Of a DNA stretch of 64,000 bases, positions 29,561-42,140 are shown piece by piece. The stretch lies in NCBI GenBank assembly GCA_963693285.1, contig OY848918.1:15064263-15128262 (forward strand), given 5' to 3'. Position numbers and translations under genes: made by a program. The notes under the pieces are model-generated. The model was not told the origin of the DNA. It did no database searches and worked only from the letters and a program-made list of their open reading frames with translations. The DNA is from Xestospongia muta. Taxonomy: Eukaryota > Porifera > Demospongiae > Haplosclerida > Petrosiidae. Position 1 is the stretch's first letter; every line of letters begins with the position of its first letter.

Positions 29561-30150
29561 TCTGATAGTGTTCTCTGCAGTAAATACTGAGACAAAGCTG
29601 TTCCTGGCTACAAAAAGTGGAAGACAGTAGTAACAAATACGGTCAGAGTAACAGTACTCCATGTGTGTTAGTATAGCTAGTTTGTCCCATTTAACTTTTG
29701 TATTCAGTGAGTTTTAGTCAGTTTTAGTTTCTTCTTCATTTAGCCTTTATTTAGTGCATTAGTATCCTAACTAAGCCTGGCATTTTTCCCTGTAATATTA
29801 TAGACTTTTGAAACCAGTATAGTTAGTACAATGTAGCAAGTCTGAATAAAATCAGTCAAGTCTCTTTATTTAGTACAAGCCTGTTTGGGTCTACTTAGTA
29901 CAAGCTTGGGTCTACTTTTGTATTAGTATTAGCTTGTGTTGTTCAGTATTAGCTTGTGATGTTCAGACAATTCCTCTTCTCTTGCACTTGTTGTGTGTAG
30001 AGCATTACAGCATAATAGATCTCTCATTATATTTATAGCCTATTGTCCTTTCATTATAGTAAACTGTGTTTAAAGTATATCTACCTGCTTATTCCCTATA
30101 CAACTTGCTGTCTCCTTATTTTTTGTTATGTCTACAGCGTCCCATTGTAA
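29561..30150. other. Unique spacer between repeat arrays
   Basis: TA-rich DNA with a few short direct duplications such as TATTAGCTTGTG at about 29925-29960. No gene seen. Confidence 0.4.
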
Positions 30151-31300
30151 TTGTCCTGTCTACTGTGTTTTAATTTAACTGTAATGTTTGCTATGTTGTA
30201 GTCTAACTGTTTTGTCTACTGTTATCTAATGTAACTCCTGCCCAGTGTATCCTAATGTAATTTTCCTGTCTACAGTCTCCTAATTAACTTTCCTGTCCAC
30301 TGTCTTTAATTTTATGTCCTGTCTACTGTCTTTTAATGTAACTTCCTGTCTACTATCTTTTAATGTACCTGTCCTGTCTACTGTCTTTTAATGTACTTGT
30401 CCTGTCTATTGTCTTTTAATGTACCTTCCTGTCTACTATCTTTTAATGTACCTGCCCTGTCTACTGTCTTTTAATGTACCTGTCTTGTCTACTGTCTTTT
30501 AATGTACCTTCCTGTCTACTATCTTTTAATGTACCTATCCTGTCTACTGTCTTTTAATGTACCTGTCTTGTCCACAGTCTTTTAATGTACCTGTCTTGTC
30601 TACTGTCTTTTAATGTACCTTCCTGTCTACTATCTTTTAATGTACCTGTCCTGTCTACTGTCTTTTAATGAACCTATCCTATCTACTATCTTTTAATGTA
30701 CCTGTCTTGTCTACTGTCTTTTAATGTACCTTTCTGTCTACTATCTTTTAATGTACCTTCCTGTCTACTATCTTTTAATGTACTTGTCCTGTCTACTATC
30801 TTTTAATGTACCTGCCCTGTCTACTGTCTTTTAATGTACCTATCCTGTCTACAGTCTTTTAATGTACCTGTCTTGTCTACTGTCTTTTAATGTACCTTCC
30901 TGTCTACTATCTTTTAATGTACCTGTCCTGTCTACTGTCTTTTCATGTACCTATCCTATCTACTATCTTTTAATGTACCTGTCTTGTCTACTGTCTTTTA
31001 ATGTACCTGTCTTGTCTACTGTCTTTTAATGTACCTTCCTGTCTACTATCTTTTAATGTACCTTCCTGTCTACTGTCTTTTAATGTACCTGTCCTGTCTA
31101 CTGTCTTTTAATGTACTTGTCCTGTCTACTATCTTTTAATGTACCTGTCCTGCCTACTGTCTTTTAATGTACCTATCCTGTCTACAGTCTTTTAATGTAC
31201 CTCTCCTGTCTATGTCTTTTAATGTAACTCTCCTGTCTACTGTCTTTCATTCTTACTACCATGTCTACTGTCTTTTAACTTAACTGTTCTGTCTACTGTC
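30150..31300 (+). repeat. 27/28-bp tandem repeat array
   Basis: Units of the form CTACTGTCTTTTAATGTACC plus TGTCCTGT, with a spacing of 28 bp and a 27-bp variant carrying CCTTCCTGT. About 36 units in the clean core (30300-31230), decaying at both ends to about 30080 and 31580. Confidence 0.92.
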
Positions 31301-32410
31301 AACCGTCTGCGTCTTGCCTACTGTGTTATAATATGACTGTCCAGTCTACTGTGTCCTAATTTAAATGTCTTGCCTACTGTGTTCTAATGTAGCTATCTTG
31401 TTTACTGTGTCCTACCTAATGTTACTGTTTTGTCTGATGTCTCCTCCTAATGGAACTGTCCTGTCTACTGTATCTAATGTAAATATCCTGTTTACTGTGT
31501 TTTAAAGTAGCAAATCTGTATACTGTAATCTAATGTATCTGTCATGTGTACTCTGTCCTAATGTAGTCCTTATGTAACTTAACTGTGTTCTATATAGTAT
31601 TCCCTTGTGTATTGTTGGTAGCATAAACCCTCACCATCCTGGTTTTATTCAGACTTGCTGTATTGTATTAAGTGAACTGGTTTCTTGTTGTGTCCTAGAA
31701 TTATTTATGCTTATATATTGTTATTATGCATGAATACTTAGCCTTTTCTGATTTTACTTTAATTGCCTCAAAATACATGATCATTTGCCTATTACTGTGC
31801 TTTGTGATGTTATATTTCTAGTCATGCTAAACTGGTTGTGAGTTGTGTATATAACATTTTAACCATTGTTAGCCAACACTATATTTCATTGTGTAGTTAT
31901 ATAGTTACCATCTAAGATGATCTGATCACATTCTGATAACTGTTACCTTGTAAGTTGGATATGTTGTACATGCAGTAGGTTAACATATTCCTGGTGATCT
32001 GTGACGTCTATATATGTGTAAAAAAACACTGACTACTTGTAAGTTTTACCTCATAACAAATGTTAGTATATAATAGATTTATTGTGTTTTAGGCATATAT
32101 ATATTATATTTAAGATGTTTCTTTTGGTGGTGAGTTGGGACAAATAATGTACTTTCTTTCTTTTCTATGGTTGCTGCTCCATATCATGGATCATCTATCT
32201 CCCTGGAGTCTCGGTCTCACCAACATCTTTTAAACTATGTTTATAGTGACATTGGTATTCTGTTTCTACAACAACAAAAAATGGTAGTCCGATACCTGAC
32301 AACATTTTCTGGTAACAGTTTGTAAGTAGATGTAAGTTCATTGTTGTAGATGCAGCTGTTATTAATTATGAGCTCTGAAGTTCTGATAGGATGTTTAGTG
32401 CCAAAAAGAT
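31300..32410. other. Degenerate repeat edge and unique DNA
   Basis: To about 31580 it holds decayed 28-bp units. The remainder is AT-rich unique DNA without a supported gene. Confidence 0.45.
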
Positions 32411-32985
32411 GCCAGCAGAAACAAAGCTATACTGCCTATGAAAAGGAGAGAAGTTTACATGCTTACAATATGGAATGAGCCTTTAAGTGCACATATAATT
32501 TGATGACTTAACATTCCTATTAAAAGCCTATAGCATAGGTTATTGCCTATGAAAGTAGATAAGTTTACATGCTTAGAATATGGAATGAGCCTTTAAATGC
32601 ATATATAATTTGATGACTTAACATTCCTACTAAAAGCCTATAGCATAGGTTTCTGCCCCTGAAAAGGAGAGAAGTCTACATGCTTAGAATATGGAATGAG
32701 CCTTTAAGTGCATATATAATTCGATGACTTAACATTCCTACTAAAAGCCTATAGCATAGGTCACTGCCTATGAAAGTAGAGAAGTTTACATGCTTAGAAT
32801 ATGGAATGAGCCTTTAAGTGCAGATATAATTTGATGACTTAGCATTCCTATTAAAAGCCTATAGCATAGGTTACTGCCTATGAAAGTAGAGAGGTTTACA
32901 TGCTTAGAATATGGAATGAGCCTTTAAGTGCATATATAATTCGATGACTTAACATTCCTATTAAAAGCCTATAGCATAGGTCTGG
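32410..32985 (+). repeat. 110-bp tandem repeat, about five copies
   Basis: The marker TAAAAGCCTATAGCATAGG recurs at 32521, 32631, 32742, 32852 and 32962, giving a period of 110-111 bp. The unit also contains TTTACATGCTTAGAATATGG. The CCTATAGCATAGG core is a near-perfect palindrome. The array sits between two arrays of the unrelated 28-bp family. Confidence 0.93.
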
Positions 32986-32999
32986 TGCATTTATATAGA

Positions 33000-35725
33000 T
33001 CATGGCCATCTACTGTGTCATAACATGACTCACCTGTCTACTGTGTCCTAATGTAAAACTACATCTACTGTGTCATAACATAACTCACCTGTCTACTGTG
33101 TCCTAATGTAAAACACCCATCTACTTTGTCATAACGTAACTCACCTGTCTACTGTGTCCTAATGTAAAACTCCCATCAACTGTGTCATAACGTAACTCAC
33201 CTGTCTACTGTGTCCTAATGTAAAGCTCCCATCTTCTGTGTCATAACGTAACTCACCTGTCTACTGTGTCCTAATGTAAAACCTATCTACTCAACTGTGT
33301 CATAACGTAACTCACCTGTCTACTGTGTCCTAATGTAACACTCCCATCTACTGTGTCATAAGGTAACTCACCTGTCTACTGTGTCTTAATGTAAAACTCC
33401 TATCTACTGTGTCATAACGTAACTCACCTGTCTACTGTGTCCTAATGTAAAACTCCCATCTTCTGTGTCATAACATAACTCACCTGTCTACTGTGTCCTA
33501 ATGTAAAACATATCTACTCAACTGTGTCATAACGTAACTCACCTGTCTACTGTGTCCTAATGTAAAACTCCCATCTACTGTGTCCTAATGTAACTCACCT
33601 GTCTACTGTGTCCTAATGTAACACTCCTATCTACTGTGTCAAAATGTAACTCACCTGTCTACTGTGTCCTAATGTAAAACTCCCATCTACTGTGTCATAA
33701 GGTAACTCACCTGTCTACTGTGTCTTAATGTAAAACTCCTATCTACTGTGTCATAACGTAACTCACCTGTCTACTGTGTCCTAATGTAAAACTCCCATCT
33801 ACTGTGTCATAACGTAACTCATCTGTCTACTGTGTCCTAATGTAACACTCCTATCTACTGTGTCATAATGTAACTCACCTGTCTACTGTGTCCTAATGTA
33901 AAACTCCCATCTACTGTGTCATAAGGTAACTCACCTGTCTACTGTGTCTTAATGTAAAACTCCTATCTACTGTGTCATAACATAACTCACCTGTCTACTG
34001 TGTCCTAATGTAAAACTCCCATCTACTGTGTCATAAGGTAACTCATCTGTCTACTATGTCCTAATGTAAAACTCCTATCTACTGTGTCATAACGTAACTC
34101 ACCTGTCTACTGTGTACTAATGTAAAACTCCCATCTACTGTGTCATAAGGTAACTCATCTGTCTACTATGTCCTAATGTAAAACTCCTATCTACTGTGTC
34201 ATAATGTAACTCACCTGTCTACTGTGTCCTAATGTAAAACTCCCATCACTGTGTCATAACGTAATTCACCTGTCTACTGTGTCCTAATGTAAAACCTATC
34301 TACTCAACTGTGTCATAACGTAACTCACCTGTCTACTGTGTCCTAATGTAAAACTCCCATCTACTGTGTCATAACGTAACTCACCTGTCTACTGTGTACT
34401 AATGTAAAACTCCCATCTACTGTGTCATAACGTAACTCACCTGTCTACTGTGTCCTAATGTACTCAACTGTGTCATAACGTAACTCACTTGTCTGCTGTG
34501 TCCTAATGTAACACTCCCATCTACTGTGTCATAACGTAACTCACCTGTCTACTGTGTCCTAATGTAAAACTCCCATCTTCTGTGTCATAACGTAACTCAC
34601 CTGTCTACTGTGTCCTAATGTACTCAACTGTGTCATAACGTAACTCACCTGTCTACTGTGTCCTAGTGTAACACTCCCCATCTTCTGTGTCATAACGTAA
34701 CTCACCTGTCTACTGTGTCCTAATGTAAAACCCATCTACTCAACTGTGTCATAACATAACTCACCTAATGTAACACTCCCATCTACTGTGTCCTAATGTA
34801 ACACTCCCATCTACTGTGTCATAACGTAACTCACTTGTCTACTATGTCCTAATGTAAAACTCCCATCTATTGTGTCATAACGTAACTCAACTGTCTACTG
34901 TGTCCTAATGTAACACTCCCATCTACTGTGTCATAACGTAACTCACTTGTCTACTATGTCCTAATGTAAAACTCCCACCTATTGTGTCATAACGTAACTC
35001 AACTGTCTACTGTGTCCTAATGTAAAACTCCCATTTTCTGTGTCATAACGTAACTCACCTGTCTACTGTGTCCTAATGTAAAACTCCCATTTTCTGTGTC
35101 ATAACGTAACTCACCTGTCTACTGTGTCCTAATGTAAAACTCCCATTTTCTGTGTCATAACATAACTCACCCGTCTACTGTGTCCTAATATAAAACTGCT
35201 ATCTACTGTGTCATAACATAACTCACCTGTCTACTGTGTCCTAATGTAAAACTCCCATTTTCTGTGTCATAACGTAACTCACCTGTCTACTGTGTCCTAA
35301 TGTAAAACTGCTATCTACTGTGTCATAACGTAACTCACCTGTCTACTGTGTCCTATTGTAACTGTGCCATCTACTCTGTCATAACGTAATTGTCTTAACT
35401 ACTCTGTTTTAATACAATTGTCCCATTTACTGTGTCCTAATATAATTCTCCCATCTACTGTGTCTTATTGTAATTGTTCTGTATCCTGTAACCTGATATA
35501 ATTCTCCCATTGATATGTCATAATGTAACTCATTTGTGTACTGTGTCCTAATTTATCTGTCTCAACTACTGTGTTCTAATACAATTGTCCCATCAACTGT
35601 GTCCTAATATAATTCTCCCATCTACTGTGTCCTGTTGTAATTGTTCTGTATCTTGTAACCTGATTAATTCTCCCATTGATGTGTCATAATGCAACTCGTC
35701 TGTCTACTGTGTCCTAATGTAACAG
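33000..35725 (+). repeat. 28-bp satellite organised as 56-bp dimers
   Basis: Alternating monomers CTACTGTGTCATAACGTAAC+TCACCTGT and CTACTGTGTCCTAATGTAAA+ACTCCCAT, each 28 bp, repeat about 40 times as 56-bp dimers. Order breaks down after about 35345 into diverged units. The monomer is clearly related to that of the 30.2-31.3 kb array. Confidence 0.93.
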
Positions 35726-35737
35726 TCCCAGAGATTT

Positions 35738-36752
35738 TTATTTTGAGCATGATAGGCCATTAAAAATATTTAAGCATATTAGGCCATTTAAAATATATTT
35801 TGAGCATATTAGACCATTAAAAATATATTTTGAGCATAATAGGCCATTAAAAATATTTTTTGAGCATATTAGGCCATTAAAAATATATTTTGAGCATATT
35901 AGACCATTAAAAATATATTTTGAGCATAATAGGCCATTAAAAATATTTTTTGAGCATATTAGGTCATTAAAAATATATTTTGAGCATATTAGACCATTAA
36001 AAATATATTTTGAGCATAATAGGCCATTAAAAATATATTTTGAGCATAATAGGCCATTAAAAATATTTTTTGAGCATAATAGGCTATTAAAAATATATTT
36101 TGAGCATATTAGGCCATTAAAAATATATTTTGAGCATATTAGACCATTAAAAATATATTTTGAGCATAATAGGCCATTAAAAATATTTTTTGAGCATATT
36201 AGGCCATTAAAAATATATTTTGAGCATATTAGACCATTAAAAATATATTTTGAGCATAATAGGCCATTAAAAATATATTTTGAGCATAATAGGCCATTAA
36301 AAATATTTTTTGAGCATAATAGGCCATTAAAAATATTTTTTGAGCATAATAGGCCATTAAAAATATTTTTTGAGCATATTAGGCCATTAAAAATATATTT
36401 TGAGCATATTAGACCATTAAAAATATATTTTGAGCATAATAGGCCATTAAAAATATATTTTGAGCATAATAGGCCATTAAAAATATTTTTTGAGCATAAT
36501 AGGCCATTAAAAATATTTTTTGAGCATAATAGGCCATTAAAAATATTTTTTGAGCATATTAGGCCATTAAAAATATATTTTGAGCATATTAGACCATTAA
36601 AAATATATTTTGAGCATAATAGGCCATTAAAAATATATTTTGAGCATAATAGGCCATTAAAAATATTTTTTGAGCATAATAGGCCATTAAAAATATATTT
36701 TGAGCATAATAGGCCATTAAAAATATATTTTGAGCATATTAGGCCATTAAAA
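35738..36752 (+). repeat. 30-bp satellite with 180-bp higher-order repeat
   Basis: About 33 units of AAATATATTTTGAGCATATT + AGGCCATTAA in perfect 30-bp register. Variants (ATATT or ATTTT, CATATT or CATAAT, GGCC or GACC) recur in a fixed order of six. The blocks 36181-36360, 36361-36540 and 36541-36720 are identical or nearly so. Confidence 0.95.
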
Positions 36753-36882
36753 AAGAATGAGAGGTGGTAGGGTGGGGGGACGGCAATACAGTACCACCTC
36801 CACGTGGTGTCGTCTGGAGCATCATAGATGTGCTAACTATGATGTACTAAGAGTACTGTTGATCCTCGGCTCATTCTTTTTT
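36749..36882. other. Foldback element with multi-hairpin potential
   Basis: A perfect 13-bp terminal inverted repeat (AAAAAAGAATGAG at 36749-36761, CTCATTCTTTTTT at 36870-36882) encloses 108 bp. Inside are AGGTGGTA/TACCACCT (36762-36769 with 36792-36799), CATCATAG/CTATGATG (36820-36827 with 36837-36844) and TACT/AGTA (36845-36848 with 36852-36855). Together these give a cloverleaf-like fold. It abuts the 30-bp satellite and differs in composition from it. It may be a short foldback transposon (no clear target duplication) or a structured RNA. The T6 run could stop RNA polymerase III, but no A/B box was found. Confidence 0.5.
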
Positions 36883-39370
36883 GAACTGTATAGATATAGT
36901 AGCACATTATTAGTAGATTTTCGAGTTTGAAAGTGTTGTAGCAAAAGGTTCCATCAATAACATACCTGATGTGGCCAGCCTCACAACTTTAGTGATTTTT
37001 TACAATTACACTAAAGCCTTCTTTTGGTTTGCTTTTTTGTCTGTTTTTTAATAGTTTCTATAGCTTCTGTTATAATTGGAGAATCCATGTCCAATTGCTT
37101 GTTAATGATATGTTGTGTATTTATGAGACAAACCTTACTGAAAGACAATTTTTTTGATATTGCCTGAGCTTTGGATATTTAAACACTATTTCAAAGTATG
37201 TTAAATAATTAAAACCATTTCTCACTAACATTTTACCAAATGAGGTTATGTCTCAAAGCTGGTGGTGATGAGTTATGGCAGTAGTGCAGTAAATTTGGAC
37301 TACATCAGCAAGTTTTCATAAAAGGTACAATAACTTTTTCCTTGTATAACAGATTAGTAATAATAATATAATGATACATTCTTTTCATAATACTTTTAAT
37401 ACATTCCTTCTTTGTCAGGATTAGTGAAATTTTAAAGAGCACAAGTTATCCCTAGATGTATGTGGGTTAACACTTATTGAGGTCATCACAACAACAGATT
37501 CTTTATATGAAGTAACTGCTCAAGATGTGTGTGGTACAATGTACAATAAGTTTTCTGAAGGTAACAAAGTTATCAGTGTTGTGTGTGATACACATCTATA
37601 TCCAGGTCCTCTGATTTCGTCAAACTAATTGCTGTTTATTTAGAGTACTGTGCTCATATAATTGATAAGAAGCAGTCACGATATCTGACTTGTTGTTGCT
37701 AAATCAGCACATTGCCTTGAGACCTCTAGTTAATGTTTATACAAGTAGTTTATGTCAGCAACTTTTTTTAAAGGTAAATTTAAATTAGGAGTACATGTAC
37801 AAGATTATGAGGACAACTTATAGTTGTCTACAATACACAAATTTGTTATATTAAATTTAATTGCAGTAGACTATAGAGTAGTAATGTTATGATTACCCTG
37901 CCTGGTGCACAAAATTATTTTTGACTAAATTATTATATCTGGGTAGTTATTGGATTCATAATTGTCAAATACTTAAAGCTTCCGTATGTCAGAGCTGCTG
38001 TGGAGCTTTCAAGTTGGACTTGTATCCCCCTCCCTCATTTGCAAGGCTATAAGCTCTTCTATGTTTTAGTGAAAATTTGCAGACAAAGTGTAATATTTTA
38101 TTCCAGAACCTTTTTCAGGCACTCATAGAGATTTAAACCTTGTCATTACAATATAGTCAGTTCACTATATTTATTGTTCATTTCTATGTAGATAAAAGAC
38201 GTACCATAAAGAAAAGGAGATTGTCTAGTACTGATAAAAAAATTCTAAAACAAGTGAAGAAGATATGTTGCTTGTCATGTAAGACATAACAATGTGTCAA
38301 CTACTTTAATATTATTTTGTTTATTACTGTTCAATTCTGTTTGAACATTTGAAACATTAAAACAATTAGTTGTGTAATAATATTCATTGTATAAATCAAT
38401 TACCTATAAGCTGATAGCTCAGAATATACATGTGCAGAGATGCCTAAACTTTGTGTTGCAAGTGTCATGCAAATACAAGTATGCTTTGATGAACATTGTT
38501 TAACTGGTGTGAAGTAGATACTATGTTTACTATGAATGTATTTGCTTGCCTCACAGCTTTAAGTGTAGAGATATTAGACCCAAGTAAACATTGTGACTAG
38601 TGTAGAAATAGCTTGTGTGGTATGAACACTATGAAGTTATATGAAACATTTTGCACAGTAGTCACTTTCAAAAAATTCACGGCTACATGTATTAAATTAT
38701 GTCAGTTTTTTCAGTTGCTATGTTTTTCCATTAACTTTACCATCATCAAAATGTTTTATAAAAGAGATATATATTGGCAAGGACAAAGTCTGTTCAATAT
38801 CATTGATGTTTGTTACCATTTGCTTTCTTACAGTTTTCTAGGCTGACTTTCAGTAGCCTGACTAATAAACCATGCTACAGTGTTTTATCATAGCTATATG
38901 AGAAAATGGCCAAAGGAAATGTGTCTTCTACTTCATTGGACAATCTAACTAACACGTTTCAACTTACTATGTTACATTTATTAGACCATTATAGAACTTC
39001 GTTATTTTATGTGCCTTTTGTCTCTTCATCATGATAATTACAATGCAGCATTCAGCAAATTCCTTTCCACAACTTTCAATAAGTATTTATAATGTTAGTC
39101 TTCAAGTGATGTGAATGTGCTGTAGTCTTCTGGTGAATTATGTAAATTGCATTTAGTTAATCCCTTCTATGTTTCTACAATATTCATATATTGTATAATA
39201 GAATTTAGTATCCTTCTTATTAATCACAAGAATGTCCATGTGTTAATTGTATGTGATTTATTGATTGTTGAATTTTAGTTTATATTTTTATTGAGAAAGA
39301 GTAGCATATCCATTTTATCTTGTTTCAAACTAGTCTTAAACAATAGTCAATATATGGTATAATTTTAAAC
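36883..39370. other. Unique AT-rich region, weak coding hints only
   Basis: No gene supported. Two stretches read as possible exon relics on the plus strand. About 37436-37625 is open and contains EVITTTDSLYEVTAQDVCG. About 38191-38287, after a TATGTAG acceptor, gives a basic peptide ending CCLSCKT and a stop. Neither matches a known family. Confidence 0.3.
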
Positions 39371-41761
39371 TTAAGGGAAATGATGAAATAGTATGCCAGA
39401 CCTTTTGTGAAGACACTGTGGGTCGGGAAAGGTAACTTTAAATTGAATATTTCCATCATTACAATAGTCAAAGGGGCAGTTTTGAGTGTTAATATCACAA
39501 GTTATTGAAGATAAATTTAATTCAGGTCTGCAAACGCAAGTGTTCTTTCCCAACAGAACCTATGTGGACAGGACTCAATTGTAATGTCAGTGACTTTAGC
39601 TAAAGGATCAGATAAAGGTTCAATTGAACTTTGAAGTGTGGCATATACCTGTGCTGTGATTAATAAATAATTTGTCTTAAAGGTAATATTGGTACACTGT
39701 GCATTCAGTCTAATTTGCCCACTTGAGCTATCTGATGATGTCAATTTAATCACTCCTCTGTTAAGCCATTCTTTGCAACAACAGTAGCTAGTGATATATT
39801 TATATCAATCCCAGGTACTGCAGTTATATTGATGTTGTTAATAGAACAATTTTGTTTATTCAATTCACAAAAACACACTTTTATAGGGTCTGATGACACT
39901 ATTGATAGACCTGTCTGTTGAGGGTAGTGAAAAAGGGTTTTAAACTCATCATCTTTATAACATTTGTCGACATTACCACCATATAGGATGTCACCTGATG
40001 TGGCAGCTGTATTGGTGACAAAATAAAACACAGCACTAGAATTATAGTAAGAATAATGAGGAATAACTTCAAAGGAACTCAGTGCTTTTTTTACATCAAC
40101 TACTTGTGATACAAAGATTCCTCCACATGACACACTGGCAAAATTATTGAAAATGATATGTTCACAGTTTTGTTGGTATGTTCATTTAGTAATAATTGGG
40201 AAGACTCATACAAAGCAATCCCTCCACCATAAATGCCAGAATTGTTTAAAAAAATCCTATCCCCACCAAATGTTATTTGGCTATTGAAACACACTAAACC
40301 ACTTGTGTTATGATTACTAACTTCAATTTGTTCAAATATAACATTAGCAATGTTGAATAATACCACAGCAGATTGATATATTTTTCTATATACAGCCAGG
40401 TTATTGGTTGCTTTATTGAAATGAAATAGAACATTCTGAAAGTAGAAGCTACTTGATGTCAAAGTAGCATGAAAAGAACGAAGATACAGTCCTAATCCAA
40501 GGTATGCAATATTTTTGAGTATTCTACAGTTACAAAACTCAACGCTACTTCCTTCATAGAAATCAATGTACACTCCTCCTCCATCATACTGAGCATTATT
40601 ATTGTATATATAGTGCAGTTACGACACTCAATTTTACCAACTCCTTCATGTAAGTCAATGTACACTCCTCCTCCATCATACTAAGCAGTATTGCTATGTA
40701 TAGTGCAATTATGACACTCGATGCTACTTGTCCCATATGTATCAATAAACACTCCTCCTCCATATTTTAGAGCAATATTGTTGTATATAGTGCAGTTACC
40801 AAACTCAAAACTACCACCTCCGTGCAATCTAAAGTACACTGCTCCTCCATATTGTAGAGCAATATTGTCATATATAGAGCAGTCATGAAACTCAATGTTA
40901 CCAAGCCAGTACGATCTAATGTACACTCCTCCTCCATATATCTGTGCAGTATTGTTGTACATAGTGCAGTTACGAAACTCAATAGTACTAATCCCATGTG
41001 ATTCAATGTACACTCCTCCTCTATACCCAACAATATTGTGTGAAAAATTACAATTTTTGATGACTACCTCAGCTTCATTACAATTAAAATACCAAAATCC
41101 ATTCCAGCTACTAAGCCCAATATAAAATTAGATTCCATGATATTAACTCTGAACAGTCCTTTACATCAGTCATCATAGACAATGTATGCATTGCCTCCTT
41201 CATTCTTAGGACCTCCATTGTTAGCAAATGTGGAATATTCAAATCAAAAGTATTGACTATACAGAGTCCATAAACTGAACTATTCTGGACTAATACCCAT
41301 TCCAATGTGACATTATCTATGTCAACAAAGAATAAACTAACATGGCTAGTGCGAGGAATTGCTTGGCTACTGACAGAAGTATAAAACCCGCAGTTTGTTA
41401 TTGTTAATGATTTCACTGCAACAGCTGTACTACTAGTAAATTTTATGCCAGCCCTTCTGTTATCACTACACATTATTACTGATGTGGATTGCATAACTGT
41501 CTCATGAAAGCCTTGTTCCACATCTCCCAGTCCCTACAGAGTTATATTACTTACACCACTGATCTCCAATGTATCTTGTAGAGTATGAGTTCCCTCTAGA
41601 AAGTAGAAGATTGTATCATCAGTGAAGTAAGATTTAAAATTAGTAACATAATATGAAAAGTTGTGACAAGGTAGATCATAACGATCGCAGTGTACACGAT
41701 TAGAATCTGCAGTGACATAATACTCAGCGAAGTGAAGTGACGCATTCAGGAAATGTCTCAA
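39371..41761 (-). pseudogene. Broken beta-helix repeat surface-protein gene
   Basis: The N-terminal part contains YYVTADSNRVHCDRYDLPCH and YFLEGTHTLQDTLEISGVSN, then GFHETVMQSTSVIMCSDN. Six 29-residue repeats of the type NCTIYNNIAxxYGGGVYI follow (about 40560-41013), typical of right-handed parallel beta helices (polymorphic membrane protein-like). The C-terminal part is Cys-containing. The frame is broken at least six times: a TAG at about 41544 (expected Gln), a TAG at 40681 (expected Gln), a 2-bp TA insertion near 40608, and single-base shifts near 40150, 39755 and 39545. No introns are apparent. The same-sense pieces account for almost the whole length, so the loss is recent. Confidence 0.75.
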
Positions 41762-42140
41762 AGCATTGACAAATCTGCTACTAATAGATAATAATATATT
41801 GATTTATATTTGTACTAGGGGACGTTTCCAAAGAACGTTTCATCTTCAAGTTACAATAAATTTTGTATATGAAATATTGATAAATATGACCACACCTTCT
41901 AGAATGTTAAATTTTCTTGCAATACTACCTAGGAACATCATAGCTGGGCCTAAGTTGGCATAGCATTTATAAATAACTTAGAAACTGCAGCGAGGTTCGG
42001 CACTTTAGTGCCTTTCATTTATGACTTATGTTCCTCTCATAACATACTCTCCAATCATCAGTAACAGAACTATTCTTAGCAGAATAAACACTGACAGTGC
42101 AAAGTAAACTCTCATAAGTTCCATGTCGCAGTATCAATAG
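41762..42140. other. Upstream of the beta-helix relic, no gene seen
   Basis: AT-rich. The signal-peptide region expected for the broken gene was not found in frame. A short patch GGCACTTTAGTGCC near 41999-42012 is palindromic. Confidence 0.35.

Noticed and set aside
29338..29565. 75-residue plus-strand frame in the 109-bp repeat
   Set aside because: It reads through repeat copies only, has no splice context and resembles nothing known.
35738..36752. 30-bp direct repeats considered as a CRISPR array
   Set aside because: Units are head-to-tail with no spacers, and the context is an animal nuclear genome.
36749..36882. Foldback element as a hammerhead ribozyme, tRNA or U6-like RNA
   Set aside because: No CUGAUGA/GAAA core, no tRNA A or B box and no U6 motif; only the stem arrangement is notable.
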